From the NCBI RefSeq assembly GCF_012843875.1, contig NZ_JABAFY010000017.1, positions 1-49,858 of the forward strand: DNA of 49,858 bases. The letters are read 5' to 3'. The notes below the pieces were generated by a model. The model made no database searches, had not been told where the DNA came from, and saw nothing but the letters and a program-made list of their open reading frames with translations. Shown one piece after another: positions 8,157 through 16,815 of the stretch. The translations under genes and the position numbers were made by a program. The DNA is from Desulfovibrio piger (GTDB lineage Bacteria > Desulfobacterota > Desulfovibrionia > Desulfovibrionales > Desulfovibrionaceae). Within the stretch, counting starts at the first letter, position 1; every line of letters begins with the position of its first letter.

Positions 8157-8196
8157 GATGTTGACAGCATACTTTCTCAGCGTCTACACCAAGGGC

Positions 8197-8532
8197 ATGA
8201 ATTCCTCGTATATCACCGCCCTGCCGGACGACTGGGAACGCGTGGCGCGGGTCTTTTCCGCCATGGGGGACGCCACCCGGCAGAAGATCCTTCTGCTCTT
8301 CGAGCCCGGGGAGAGCATCAGCCTCAGCAGCCTTGTGGCGACCGTGGGCCTGAGCCGTACGGCCGTGAGCCATCATGTGAACGTCCTCGTACGGGCCGGG
8401 CTGCTGATCCCCCGGCGGCAGGGCCGGGAAGTGCTTTACCGGCGCGACCTGCCCTTTGCCGTGGAGATGCTCGACCGGGTGCGGGATTACGCGCTGGCCG
8501 AGCTGGCCGCGGAGCAGGGCGACCGTTCCTGA
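8197..8532 (+). CDS. ArsR-family transcriptional regulator
   Basis: This is a winged-helix repressor of about 111 residues. The block VFSAMGDATRQKILLLF is the standard ArsR start, ISLSSLVATVGLSRTAVSHH is the recognition helix region (SRTAVSHHVNVLVRAGLL), and RQGREVLYR forms the wing. It lacks the CxC metal box of true arsenic/zinc sensors, so its signal is unknown. A TTG/ATG at 8155/8158 would overlap the proposed -10, so the ATG at 8197 is preferred. It sits 66 bases before the large lipid enzyme gene and probably controls both. Confidence 0.85.
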   Translation: MNSSYITALPDDWERVARVFSAMGDATRQKILLLFEPGESISLSSLVATVGLSRTAVSHHVNVLVRAGLLIPRRQGREVLYRRDLPFAVEMLDRVRDYALAELAAEQGDRS

Positions 8533-8598
8533 TCCTCCCGGCTGGGCAGGGGCTTTGGCAGGGATCGCCGCCGTGCACGGATGCTGCAAGGAGTGCGC

Positions 8599-11500
8599 AT
8601 GAGCAGGCGATTTTTGCGACAGACCGTCTCGCTGGGGGTGAGCTATACCCTCGGCACCTTCAACGACAATTTCTTCAAGCAGGGCATCCTGCTGCTGGCC
8701 GTGAGCATGGGCCATACGGCCGTGCAGGCCTGGGGCACCGTGCTTTTTTCGCTGCCCTTCGTCCTGTTCTCCGCCTGGGCGGGCTGGCTGGCCGACCGCT
8801 ATCCCAAGTGCCGCTTGGTACTGGCGGCCAAGGCCCTGGAAGTGTGCGCCATGCTGGCCGGGGGCTGGGGGCTGCTCCAGCTGCACTGGAGCGGCATGCT
8901 GGCCATGCTCTTCTGCATGGGGGCCAGCGCCACCCTGTTCAGCCCGGCCCTCAACGGCTCCCTGCCGGAACTGTTCGCCCGCGAGGACGTGCCCCGCGTC
9001 AACGCCCTGTTCAAGCTGGCCACCACGGCCTCCATCCTGCTGGGCATCACACTGGCAGGCGGCGCCCTGGAACGGCAGTGGCTCGCCACGGAGATCCCCT
9101 TCGGGCGCTGGCTGGTGGCTGCCGTGGCCGTGGGCGTGGCGGTGCTGGGCCTGCTCTCCGTGTTCTTCATCCCCTACCGTCCCGCTGCCGCCCGCAAGGA
9201 AGATCTGCCGCCCTTCCCCTGGCTGGGGGCTCTGGATTCCGCCCGCGACTTGTGGCGCCTGCGTGCCCGCCAGGGCATCTTCTGGTGCCTGTGCGGCGAT
9301 GTCTTTTTCTACACCCTGTCCACCCTCGTCCTGCTGGAGATCAATGCCTACGGCGTGGCCCAGCTGGGCCTTGGCCCCACCATGGCCAGCCTGCTGCCCG
9401 GCGGGCTCATGCTGGGCATCTGTGCCGGGGCCGGGCTGGCGGCCCGCCGTGCCCGTGGGGACTGGCGGCGGAGCGTGCCCCGCGCCTGCGCCGGTATCGG
9501 CCTGCTGCTGGCGGTCGCCGGTGGCGTGCCCGCCGCGCCCGAGGCCTTCCGCTTCGGCCTGCTCTTTGCCTGTTATGCGGCGGTGGGCATCTGCGGCAGC
9601 CTGTATATCGTGCCGGTGTCCAGCCAGATCCAGCTGCTCCCGGCAGCGGAGGAAAAGGGCCGCATCCTCGGCACCAGCAATTTCTTTTCCTTTTCCGGCA
9701 TGGCGCTGGCCGGGCCGGTCTATGCCCTGCTGTCCTTCCTCCCGCCTTCCGTGGCCCACATGCTGCTGGGCGGCCTTACCCTGATCTGGGCCGTCTTTTT
9801 TGCCCGTCGCCTCAAGGCCGCTTTCCCTGATGGCGACGATGGCGGCAGCAGGAGCGGGACAGGGGACGAGGAGGCGAAGGCGGACGAGCCCCGGGGGCCT
9901 CGCCGGGCCGCTTCGCGTGTCCGTATCCTGTTCTCCCGCATGCTGCTGGGCTGCGGCCGCTATTTGCTCTCCCTGCGTTACCGTGTCCGTCTGGAAGGGC
10001 TGGATGTCCTGCAGGCCGAAGTGGCGCGGGCGCGTGAGCGGGGCAGGGGCGTGCTCGTGCTGCCCAACCATCCCGCCTTCATGGACCCGGCCCTGCTGTG
10101 TACGCATCTTGCCGCTTTCGACCTGCGGCCGCTGGCGGACAGCCATCAGATCCACCGCCCGTGGTTGCGGCCGGTGGCCGCGCTGACGGGCTGCATCTCC
10201 CTGCCGGACCTGCGCCGTGACGGCCTTTCCGCCCGTGACCAAGTGAGGGAAGCGCTGGACGGCTGCGCCGCTGCGCTGGCCCGGGGCGAGAACGTCCTTT
10301 TGTATCCCTCCGGCGGCCTGAGCCGGGACGGCGGCACCCATCTGGGCGGCAACAGCGGCGCGTACCGTCTGCTGCAGGCCGTGCCCGACTGCGGTCTGGT
10401 CCTCGTGCGCACGCGCGGCCTCTGGGGCTCGTCCTTCAGCTGGGCCGCAGGCGAGCCCGTGCTGGGCCGGGCCCTGTTGCGCGGGCTGGTGTCGCTGCTC
10501 TGTCACGGTCTGTTCTTCCTGCCCCGGCGGGAGGTGCGCATCACCTGCGCTCTGCCGTCCCGCCGTCCCATGCCCGGGGAGGGCGTCCGTTCGTACAATG
10601 CGCTGCTGGAGTCTTTTTATGATGCCGACGGCGGTGAAAAGGCCTGCCCGCAGATCCTTTTCCCCTGGCGTGCCGAGGTCCCGTCCGGGGCGGGCACAGG
10701 CGCTGTATCGGCCCGGATGGCCGCCACGCCGCCCCCGCTTGCCGCTGCCGACAGGGAAGCCGTGCTGCGCCTGCTGGCGGAAGCGTCGCCTCTGGGCCCG
10801 GAGTGGGGCAACCTCAAGGAAGACCAGCGTCTGGACACTGATCTGGGGCTGGACAGTCTGGCCCTGACGGAACTGGCCGTGCGGCTGGAAGAGCGTTTTG
10901 GGCACGCTCCCGCCACTCTGGAAGGCTTGCGAACGGTGGGGGACTGTCTGCTGCTGGCCGCCGGGCAGATGCCGGAGGCCGCCACAGCGGAAGCGCCGGA
11001 AGAGCCCTCCCCCTGGCTGGATGCCGTGCGGGCCCGTCCCGCCTGGGCGCTCAACCTGCCTGATGCTCCCAATCTGCCGCTGGTCATGCTGCGGCAGTTG
11101 CGGCGCGCCCCGTCCCGCCCCCTGCTGGCCGATAACGGCCGGATACTGACGGCGCGTGCGTTCTGGATACAGGCCGTGGCCCTTTCCCTGCATCTGCGCC
11201 GCCGTTTGGGCAGCGGACAGCGGGTGGGCATCATGCTGCCCGCCTCGTCAGCGGCCTGCGTGGCCTGGCTGGCCGTGCTGCTGGCCGGACAGACGCCGGT
11301 CATGCTGAACTGGACCACAGGGCCGCGCAATCTGGGCCACTGTCTGCGTCTGGCCGGGGTGCGGCATATCCTCAGTGCCCGGGCCCTGCTGGATCGCCTG
11401 GAAGGCAGCGGCCTGCGCGAAGCCGCCGAAGAGGCCGGGGCCGCATGGCTGCCGCTGGAAGATACGGCAGCCTCCCTGTCCCCCTGTCTGCGGCTGGAGG

Positions 11501-12648
11501 CCGCCTGCCGTGCGCTCCTTTCGCTGGCCGGGCTCGAAGGCTGCGCCGTGCCCCGAGAGCTGTCCCGGCCGGCGGCCATCCTGTTCACCTCGGGCTCGTC
11601 GGCGGCACCCAAGGGCGTGCCGCTCAGCCATGACAACATCCTGGCCAACTGCCGGGACGTGGCGGCCATCCTGGCCCTGGACAGCCACGACGCCATGCTG
11701 GCCATGCTGCCGCCCTTCCATACGCTGGGCCTCACGGGCAACATCGTGCTGCCGCTTTGCTTCGGCGTGCCGGTGGTCTTCCACGCCAATCCTACGGAAG
11801 GCGCCCGTCTGGATGCCGTATGCCGCCGGTGGCGGCCGACCCTGCTGGTGGCGGCCCCCACCTTCCTGGACGGCATGTTGCGGCAGGCCCGGCCCGGGGA
11901 TCTGGCATCGTTGCGCGTGGCCTTCGTGGGGGCGGAAGCCTGTCCGCAGCGCCTTTATGATGATTTTGCCCGCCTGAGCGGCGGCGGGCTGCTGTGCGAG
12001 GGCTACGGCGTCACGGAATGTTCGCCGGTCATCAGCCTCAACTTGCCCACGGATGCCCGCACGGGCACCATCGGTCAGCCTTTGCCTTCGGTGCGGACGG
12101 CCATCGTATCCGTGCAGGAGCCCCGGCAGCGGCTGGCGGCCGGAGAGACAGGCCTGCTGCTGGTGCGGGGCCCCAATGTGTTCGGCGGCTATCTGGGGCA
12201 GGGCAGCGACGGCGGCCCGGCCTCGCCTTTCCTGCATCTGGACGGCGAGGACTGGTACTGCACCGGCGATCTGGTGCGGGCGGACAGCGACGGGCATATG
12301 ACCTTTGCGGGACGGCGGGAGCGTTTCGTCAAGCTGGGCGGGGAGATGATCTCCCTGCCGCAGATGGAGGCCGTGCTGGGGCGTCATTTCATGGCCCCTG
12401 CCGGACAGGAAGGCCCGGTGCTGGCCGTGGATGCGCTGGAAGAGGAGGGGCAGACCGTGCTGGTACTGTTCACGACCCTGCCTCTGGAGCGTGAACAGGC
12501 CAATGCCGTGTTGCGGGAGGAAGGTCTTTCCGCCCTGTACATGCTGCGCCGGGTGCGATGGCTGGCGGCCCTGCCCCTGCTGGGGTCGGGCAAGGTGGAT
12601 TACCGGAGCCTGCGGGCCCTGGCCATGCAGGAGGGGCAGGGCGTCTAG
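8599..12648 (+). CDS. Four-part phospholipid enzyme: LplT-like MFS, PlsC acyltransferase, acyl carrier and AMP-dependent acyl ligase
   Basis: The 1349-residue protein has an N-terminal MFS transporter of the lysophospholipid-flippase type (about 1-405; starts YTLGTFNDNFFKQGILLL). A PlsC acyltransferase follows (about 450-660) with the HX4D motif in NHPAFMD (H491, D496) and YPSGGLSRDG. Next is a carrier domain (about 710-790) with the phosphopantetheine serine S753 in LGLDSLALTEL. The C-terminal adenylating domain (about 830-1345) has TSGSSAAPKG near 997, GYGVTECSPV and the YCTGDL block. E. coli does the same with separate LplT and Aas plus free ACP: importing lysophospholipid and re-acylating it. 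Start: the ATG at 8599 has AAGGAG 5 bases upstream. Confidence 0.88.
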   Translation: MSRRFLRQTVSLGVSYTLGTFNDNFFKQGILLLAVSMGHTAVQAWGTVLFSLPFVLFSAWAGWLADRYPKCRLVLAAKALEVCAMLAGGWGLLQLHWSGMLAMLFCMGASATLFSPALNGSLPELFAREDVPRVNALFKLATTASILLGITLAGGALERQWLATEIPFGRWLVAAVAVGVAVLGLLSVFFIPYRPAAARKEDLPPFPWLGALDSARDLWRLRARQGIFWCLCGDVFFYTLSTLVLLEINAYGVAQLGLGPTMASLLPGGLMLGICAGAGLAARRARGDWRRSVPRACAGIGLLLAVAGGVPAAPEAFRFGLLFACYAAVGICGSLYIVPVSSQIQLLPAAEEKGRILGTSNFFSFSGMALAGPVYALLSFLPPSVAHMLLGGLTLIWAVFFARRLKAAFPDGDDGGSRSGTGDEEAKADEPRGPRRAASRVRILFSRMLLGCGRYLLSLRYRVRLEGLDVLQAEVARARERGRGVLVLPNHPAFMDPALLCTHLAAFDLRPLADSHQIHRPWLRPVAALTGCISLPDLRRDGLSARDQVREALDGCAAALARGENVLLYPSGGLSRDGGTHLGGNSGAYRLLQAVPDCGLVLVRTRGLWGSSFSWAAGEPVLGRALLRGLVSLLCHGLFFLPRREVRITCALPSRRPMPGEGVRSYNALLESFYDADGGEKACPQILFPWRAEVPSGAGTGAVSARMAATPPPLAAADREAVLRLLAEASPLGPEWGNLKEDQRLDTDLGLDSLALTELAVRLEERFGHAPATLEGLRTVGDCLLLAAGQMPEAATAEAPEEPSPWLDAVRARPAWALNLPDAPNLPLVMLRQLRRAPSRPLLADNGRILTARAFWIQAVALSLHLRRRLGSGQRVGIMLPASSAACVAWLAVLLAGQTPVMLNWTTGPRNLGHCLRLAGVRHILSARALLDRLEGSGLREAAEEAGAAWLPLEDTAASLSPCLRLEAACRALLSLAGLEGCAVPRELSRPAAILFTSGSSAAPKGVPLSHDNILANCRDVAAILALDSHDAMLAMLPPFHTLGLTGNIVLPLCFGVPVVFHANPTEGARLDAVCRRWRPTLLVAAPTFLDGMLRQARPGDLASLRVAFVGAEACPQRLYDDFARLSGGGLLCEGYGVTECSPVISLNLPTDARTGTIGQPLPSVRTAIVSVQEPRQRLAAGETGLLLVRGPNVFGGYLGQGSDGGPASPFLHLDGEDWYCTGDLVRADSDGHMTFAGRRERFVKLGGEMISLPQMEAVLGRHFMAPAGQEGPVLAVDALEEEGQTVLVLFTTLPLEREQANAVLREEGLSALYMLRRVRWLAALPLLGSGKVDYRSLRALAMQEGQGV

Positions 12649-12835
12649 CCGGGACGACAGAGTGCCGGGGCCCGTGAGCCGGACGGAGGGCTGGACGGCA
12701 GCATCCGGCCGGCACCATGAGGGCGCAGGGGCAGCGGGATTCACGCTTTTGCCGGCGGCCGTTCCCTTATGGTGTCAGCCCCGACAGCGCCGGGCGGACA
12801 CGTCGGCCCGCGCCGCAGAAAGCTTGCATAAAAGA

Positions 12836-12870
12836 AAAAGGGTGGCAGTCCTGGCGACTGTCACCCTTTT
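12836..12870. terminator. Bidirectional terminator between the lipid enzyme gene and dnaJ
   Basis: A 15-bp stem (12836-12850 with 12856-12870, one G-U pair) and a 5-base loop are flanked by A on the left and T on the right. It can serve the convergent genes on both strands. Confidence 0.85.
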
Positions 12871-12923
12871 GCATAAGAGCTCGTTTTGTGAGGTGGGCTC
12901 CTGTCCTCGCGCGCATCAGCGCC

Positions 12924-14045
12924 CTAGTCCAGGCCCATTTTTTTGCTCAGCTTCTTGCCCAGGTTCTTGACCTTGTCCAGCGGGCTTTCACTTTCCAGGC
13001 GTTCGAATTCACGCAGCAGTTCGGCCTGCTTGTCCGAGACGCGGGTGGGGGTCAGGACTTTGACTTCCACCAGCAGGTCGCCGCGGTTGCTGCGACCGGG
13101 GTAGGGCATGCCTTCGCCCTTGAGGCGCAGCAGGGTGCCGCTCTGGATGCCCTTGGGGATGTCCAGGGGCAGCGGGCCCTTGAGGCCGGGCACTTCCACG
13201 CGGTGGCCGAGGGCCGCCTGCACGAAGCTGATCTCGCAGGTGTAGATGAGGTCCTGGCCCTGGCGTTCGTACTTTTTGCTGGGCTCCACATGCAGGACCA
13301 CATACAGGTCGCCTGGAGGCCCTCCGTGCTCGCCGGGTTCCCCTTCACCGCGCACACGCAGGCGGGTGCCGGTATCCACACCGGCGGGGACGCGCACCAC
13401 GATCTCGCGGCGTTCTTCCACGATGCCCTGGCCCTTGCAGCGGGGGCAGGGCTTTTTGATGACCTGACCGGTACCCTGGCAGGTGGAGCAGGGCATGGCG
13501 ATCTGGAAGAAGCCCTGGGAATGGCGCACCTGACCGGTGCCGTGGCACTGGGGGCAGGTCTCGGGCTGGCTGCCCGGAGCGGCACCGCTGCCGGAGCAGT
13601 CGGGGCAGGTCACATGCTTGGGCAGGGTCAGGGGGATCTCGTCGCCCGTGGCGGCCTGCTCAAAGGTGACTTTCAGGTTGTAGCGCAGGTCGGCGCCCTG
13701 CATGGGGCGGGGACCACGTGCGCCACCGGCGGAAGCAAAGCCGAAAAGGTCGCCGAAGATATCGCTGAAATGGGCGAAGATGTCTTCGTTGCTGGTGAAG
13801 CCCCCACCGCCCATGCCGCCCTGCACACCGGCATGACCGAAGCGGTCATAGCGGGCGCGCTTTTCGGCGTCGCGCAGGACGTCATAGGCCTCGGCAGCTT
13901 CCTTGAACTTTTGTTCGGCTTCGGCGTCACCGGGGTTGTGGTCGGGATGGTAGCGCATGGCCAGCTTGCGATAGGCTTTTTTGATCTCGTCCTCGCTGGC
14001 GCTGCGGTCCACCCCCAGAACTTCGTAATAGTCTCGCTGTGCCAT
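12924..14045 (-). CDS. dnaJ: Chaperone DnaJ
   Basis: The DnaK co-chaperone of 373 residues. It has an N-terminal J domain with the HPD motif ([10 protein letters not shown]) and a Gly/Phe-rich region ([19 protein letters not shown]). Four zinc-finger repeats follow ([32 protein letters not shown]), then the substrate-binding C-terminal domains. All parts of a class-I DnaJ are present. rpoZ lies 5 bases upstream, so the two are co-transcribed; dnaK is not next to it. Confidence 0.97.
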   Translation of the reverse strand: MAQRDYYEVLGVDRSASEDEIKKAYRKLAMRYHPDHNPGDAEAEQKFKEAAEAYDVLRDAEKRARYDRFGHAGVQGGMGGGGFTSNEDIFAHFSDIFGDLFGFASAGGARGPRPMQGADLRYNLKVTFEQAATGDEIPLTLPKHVTCPDCSGSGAAPGSQPETCPQCHGTGQVRHSQGFFQIAMPCSTCQGTGQVIKKPCPRCKGQGIVEERREIVVRVPAGVDTGTRLRVRGEGEPGEHGGPPGDLYVVLHVEPSKKYERQGQDLIYTCEISFVQAALGHRVEVPGLKGPLPLDIPKGIQSGTLLRLKGEGMPYPGRSNRGDLLVEVKVLTPTRVSDKQAELLREFERLESESPLDKVKNLGKKLSKKMGLD

Positions 14046-14050
14046 GGCCT

Positions 14051-14290
14051 TTAGCCTTCGTTCTTGGCGGACTCCTGACCTTCGGGCAGGGGATTGTACA
14101 GGCTCATGTCGTCAGGCAGCACCTTGCCCGCGGCGATCTCGCGCAGAGCGGTCACGGCTTCCTTGTTGCGGCTTTCGATGAGGGGCTCATAGCCTTCACG
14201 GTACTGGCGCACACGCTTGATGGCCATCTGGACCAGCAAAAAGCGGTTGTTCACGCGTTCCTGGCAATCTTCCACGGTAATGCGGGCCAT
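14051..14290 (-). CDS. rpoZ: DNA-directed RNA polymerase omega subunit
   Basis: The 79-residue omega subunit helps assemble RNA polymerase by holding the beta' subunit. MARITVEDC at the start, then [18 protein letters not shown] and [16 protein letters not shown] are the family hallmarks. The start ATG is preceded by CCGGAGGAACT. It is the first gene of an rpoZ-dnaJ unit. Confidence 0.95.
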   Translation of the reverse strand: MARITVEDCQERVNNRFLLVQMAIKRVRQYREGYEPLIESRNKEAVTALREIAAGKVLPDDMSLYNPLPEGQESAKNEG

Positions 14291-14518
14291 AGTTCCTCCG
14301 GCTTGCCCGCGAGACAGCGGGCGGAGTGTAAAAATGAATGCCGCCGTACCCGACAGCAGCGGGCGCGGCGCAATAGGGGCAGAACTCTTTGCCTGCCCAA
14401 GCGAGTTATGCTATTGGTCTTTTGTGCGGCTGTCAAGGCCAGAGGCGCGGAAAATCGTCCCTGCCCTGTCTGCCGCCTCCGATCAACGCAACACATGCCC
14501 TGCGGGGCAGGAGGACAT

Positions 14519-15325
14519 ATGCGCGAAAAACGCTCCTATGCGCAGGAGGTCTGCGTCAAGAGCGCCGGCAAGGCCATGCAGCAGACCGGCATGATCTGGC
14601 CCGGCTGCCGCATCGGCGTGGCCGTTTCCGGCGGGGTGGACAGCTTCGTGCTGCTCAAGACCCTGCATATCCGGCAGGGCATCGTGCCCTTCCGTTTCGA
14701 GATCATGGCCATCCATCTCAATCCCGGCTTCGATCCGCAAAGCCATATGCCGCTGGCCGCCTGGCTCTCGCAGCACGGCATCCCCTCGCATCTGGAGGTG
14801 ACGGACTTCGGCCCGCACGCCCATTCGGCCGAGAACCAGCGCCGTTCCCCCTGTTTCCGCTGCGCCTGGCTGCGCCGCAAACGCCTGTTCGAGCTCTGTT
14901 CGCAGTACAAGCTCACCCATCTGGCCCTGGGGCACAATGCCGAGGATCTGGTCTCCACCTTTTTCATGAACCTGTGCCGCAACGGCCGCGTGGACGGCAT
15001 GAGCATGAACGAGCCCTTCTTCGGCGGCAAACTGCATCTGATCCGGCCGCTGCTGCTGGTGGAGAAAAAGTACATCATCAAGGCCGCCAAGCAGTGGGAG
15101 CTGCCCCTGTGGGCCAATGCCTGCCCCTCGGCCGGCAACACCGCCCGCAGCGACATGGGCGAGACCCTCAAGGCCCTGTACGGCGTGGCCAAGGATTCCC
15201 GCCGCTGCATCCTCAACGGCCTGGGCCGCTGGCAGCTGGAAAAGAACAGCCTGCCTGATGTGACGGATGCCGGAGAGCAGGAGAGCGGGGCGTTTGTCCG
15301 GGGGGAAGGGACCCCCTTTAGCTAG
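14519..15325 (+). CDS. TtcA-like tRNA thiolase (PP-loop ATPase)
   Basis: This 268-residue cytoplasmic enzyme belongs to the TtcA/TilS group. It has the ATP-pyrophosphatase loop VAVSGGVDSFVLL and the CxxC of TtcA-type sulfur-transfer enzymes in PCFRCAWLRRKRLFE, followed by ALGHNAEDLVSTFFMN. TtcA puts 2-thiocytidine at tRNA position 32 and binds an Fe-S cluster; this exact product is inferred. AGGAGG stands 4 bases before the ATG. Oddly, its last residues (RGEGTPFS) and stop codon are encoded by an intergenic repeat element (15298-15380), so the native C-terminus was probably different. Confidence 0.8.
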   Translation: MREKRSYAQEVCVKSAGKAMQQTGMIWPGCRIGVAVSGGVDSFVLLKTLHIRQGIVPFRFEIMAIHLNPGFDPQSHMPLAAWLSQHGIPSHLEVTDFGPHAHSAENQRRSPCFRCAWLRRKRLFELCSQYKLTHLALGHNAEDLVSTFFMNLCRNGRVDGMSMNEPFFGGKLHLIRPLLLVEKKYIIKAAKQWELPLWANACPSAGNTARSDMGETLKALYGVAKDSRRCILNGLGRWQLEKNSLPDVTDAGEQESGAFVRGEGTPFS

Positions 15326-15380
15326 CGCCCAAAGGGAGGCCTTCCCCCGGGCCCTCCATCCTCCCCCAAACGCGCTTTAT
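15298..15380 (+). repeat. Intergenic palindromic element, copy A
   Basis: A G/C-rich palindrome (CCGGGGGGAAGG ... CCTTCCCCCGG) is followed by a tail CCATCCTCCCCCAAACGCGC. The 80-base sequence closely matches copy E at 45275-45360 in opposite orientation, including the loop (TTTAGCTAGCGCCCAAAG, one difference). It overlaps the end of the TtcA-like gene. Confidence 0.75.
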
Positions 15381-15381
15381 T

Positions 15382-15424
15382 ACAGGAAACGGGCAGCCGT
15401 ATGGCTGCCCGTTTCCTGTTTTCA
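15382..15424 (+). terminator. Intrinsic terminator after the TtcA-like gene
   Basis: A perfect 17-bp stem (15382-15398 with 15403-15419) with loop GTAT is followed by a short T stretch (15419-15424). Confidence 0.85.
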
Positions 15425-15646
15425 GGCGGGATAATGACGTCATTCGGTTGGCGTGCTGTCTGTTGGCGGGGCAGTATGCGGGCCGCTTGATGCGAAGGAG
15501 TCGGGACGGGACCGGCTTCGTGCGAAAAAGATTTTTCGGAGGCGGCAGGCGCGGACGGGTGCTCACTCCCCCAGTCCGGTCATGTCTGTCCCTTGGCGGT
15601 CAGGGGGGATGACGTGTCCGTCATCCGAAGACGGGGACCCGCCATA

Positions 15647-15734
15647 CAGACCAGAGTAAAAGTTTTTGGGAGGAGCGGGGGAGCATGAGGGGGAGAGGAG
15701 ACCTTTTTTCAAAAAGGTCTCCTCTCCCCCTCAT
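15647..15734 (-). repeat. Intergenic palindromic element, copy B
   Basis: A perfect 24-bp inverted repeat (15685-15708 with 15711-15734) has almost no loop. Read on the minus strand it is followed by the tail CTCCCAAAAACTTTTACTCTGGTCTG. The tail matches copy C at 39107-39192 (AAAACTTTT then TCTGGTCTG). Confidence 0.75.
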
Positions 15735-15777
15735 CAAAAAGACACTGCCTCAGGGCAGCGATGGCGCGCGTCGTGTG

Positions 15778-16404
15778 CTAGACGCCCTTGGCCTTGAGCT
15801 CTTCCAGGAAGCCCTCGGGCACTTCAAAGCCCAGCTCGGCGGCCTTGGCGGCGGACTGGCGGGCTTCGGCGTACTTGCCAAGGTCGAACTGGGCAAGGGC
15901 CATGTTGTTCCAGGCGGGAGCGAAGGCGGGTTCCTTTTCCAGGATCTCCTTGCAGAGCTTTTCGCAGGCTTCGAAGTCGCCCTGCATGTAGTAGGCGGTG
16001 GTCAGGGCGTTCTTGGCCTGCACGAAGTCGGGGTCCCACTTGAGGGCCTTCTTCAGGGCGGTGATGGCCTTGTCCGGCTCGCCGCGCTGCAGGTGCACGA
16101 AGGCGATGTTGCTCCACGGCACGGGGAACTTGGCGCGGCACTGGGCGGCTTCTTCATTGTAGCGCAGGCAGCCTTCCAGGTCGCCGCGTTCCAGGCAGAT
16201 GCCGCCGAGCTGCACATAGGCTTCGGCCAGGTGGGGGGAGTTGCGCACGGCGTTGAGCAGGGCTTCTTCGGCGCCCACGAAGTCACGTTTGCTCAGCAGG
16301 GCCAGGCCCAGGTTGTAGTGATGGGTAGCGCACTGCTCGTTGGCCGCGATCTCCATCTTGAGGTCGGCAATATATTCGTCGATATCGTCGTAACGCTGTT
16401 TCAT
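15778..16404 (-). CDS. Tetratricopeptide-repeat protein
   Basis: The 208-residue soluble protein is built of about four to five TPR units, seen as ATHHYNLGLALLSKRDFVGA, AEAYVQLGGICLERGDLEG, VPWSNIAFVHLQRGEPDKA and APAWNNMALAQFDLGKYAEA. TPRs hold protein partners. It has no signal peptide. It is the last of four genes starting with a ferredoxin; its ATG overlaps the previous stop by 4 bases, so translation is coupled. The partner is unknown, but the operon points to redox-protein assembly or regulation. Confidence 0.9.
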   Translation of the reverse strand: MKQRYDDIDEYIADLKMEIAANEQCATHHYNLGLALLSKRDFVGAEEALLNAVRNSPHLAEAYVQLGGICLERGDLEGCLRYNEEAAQCRAKFPVPWSNIAFVHLQRGEPDKAITALKKALKWDPDFVQAKNALTTAYYMQGDFEACEKLCKEILEKEPAFAPAWNNMALAQFDLGKYAEARQSAAKAAELGFEVPEGFLEELKAKGV

Positions 16405-16805
16405 AGGATGTGGCCCTCTTTTTTCAGCAGATCATGGTACCAGAGGCAGAAGTCGGTGATGCCCTGGAATTTTTCGTCACGGTTCACAATACCCAGAGCG
16501 CATTCCAGCACGCCGCGACCGTAGTCGTTGCCGTACTGTTCGTTCCTGGCGGCCTTGAGCTGGAGGAACTCGCGCACCAGCTGCTGGGTGGTGCGCTTGG
16601 TCACGTCCAGGCGCACGTCCAGAGGATCGTTGGGCTTCTGGAAGGGGTCCCAGTTATCGTAGCCGATGCGGTCCACGAACTTGCGGCGCCGCGGGTTCAT
16701 GCGCTCGTAGATCTCACGCTTGAGCTGTTCCTGTTCCTCGTTGAGGCGCTGGGGCGTGCCGTCGCGGAACACGGTAGCGGGAATGAAACTGAGCTCGGAA
16801 GGCAT
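16401..16805 (-). CDS. Conserved-looking hypothetical protein (134 aa)
   Basis: I do not recognise a family. The protein is soluble, charged and likely helical (EEQEQLKREIYERMNPRRRK, VREFLQLKAARNEQYGND), with a central NWDPFQKPNDPLD. There is only one cysteine (FCLWYHDLL), so it is unlikely to bind a metal cluster. It sits 10 bases after the YkgJ-like gene and overlaps the TPR gene by 4 bases, so it belongs to the same operon. A clear ribosome site and tight packing make it a real gene. Confidence 0.8.
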   Translation of the reverse strand: MPSELSFIPATVFRDGTPQRLNEEQEQLKREIYERMNPRRRKFVDRIGYDNWDPFQKPNDPLDVRLDVTKRTTQQLVREFLQLKAARNEQYGNDYGRGVLECALGIVNRDEKFQGITDFCLWYHDLLKKEGHIL

Positions 16806-16815
16806 GGTGCGCTCC

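Larger units (their letters stand above)
7785..8196. other. Intergenic region before arsR
   Basis: It holds the terminator of the MFS operon (7986-8020) and the arsR promoter with two operators (8113-8156). No gene is evident between 7785 and 7985. Confidence 0.6.
15326..15777. other. Intergenic region between ttcA-like gene and TPR gene
   Basis: It holds the rest of repeat copy A, a strong terminator (15382-15424) and repeat copy B (15647-15734). Between 15425 and 15646 I see no gene or other structure. Confidence 0.6.

Noticed and set aside
8116-11193. Very long minus-strand open frame opposite the lipid enzyme gene
   Set aside because: The protein is low-complexity (Gln/Gly/His/Pro) and the plus strand encodes clear domains. 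It is a shadow.
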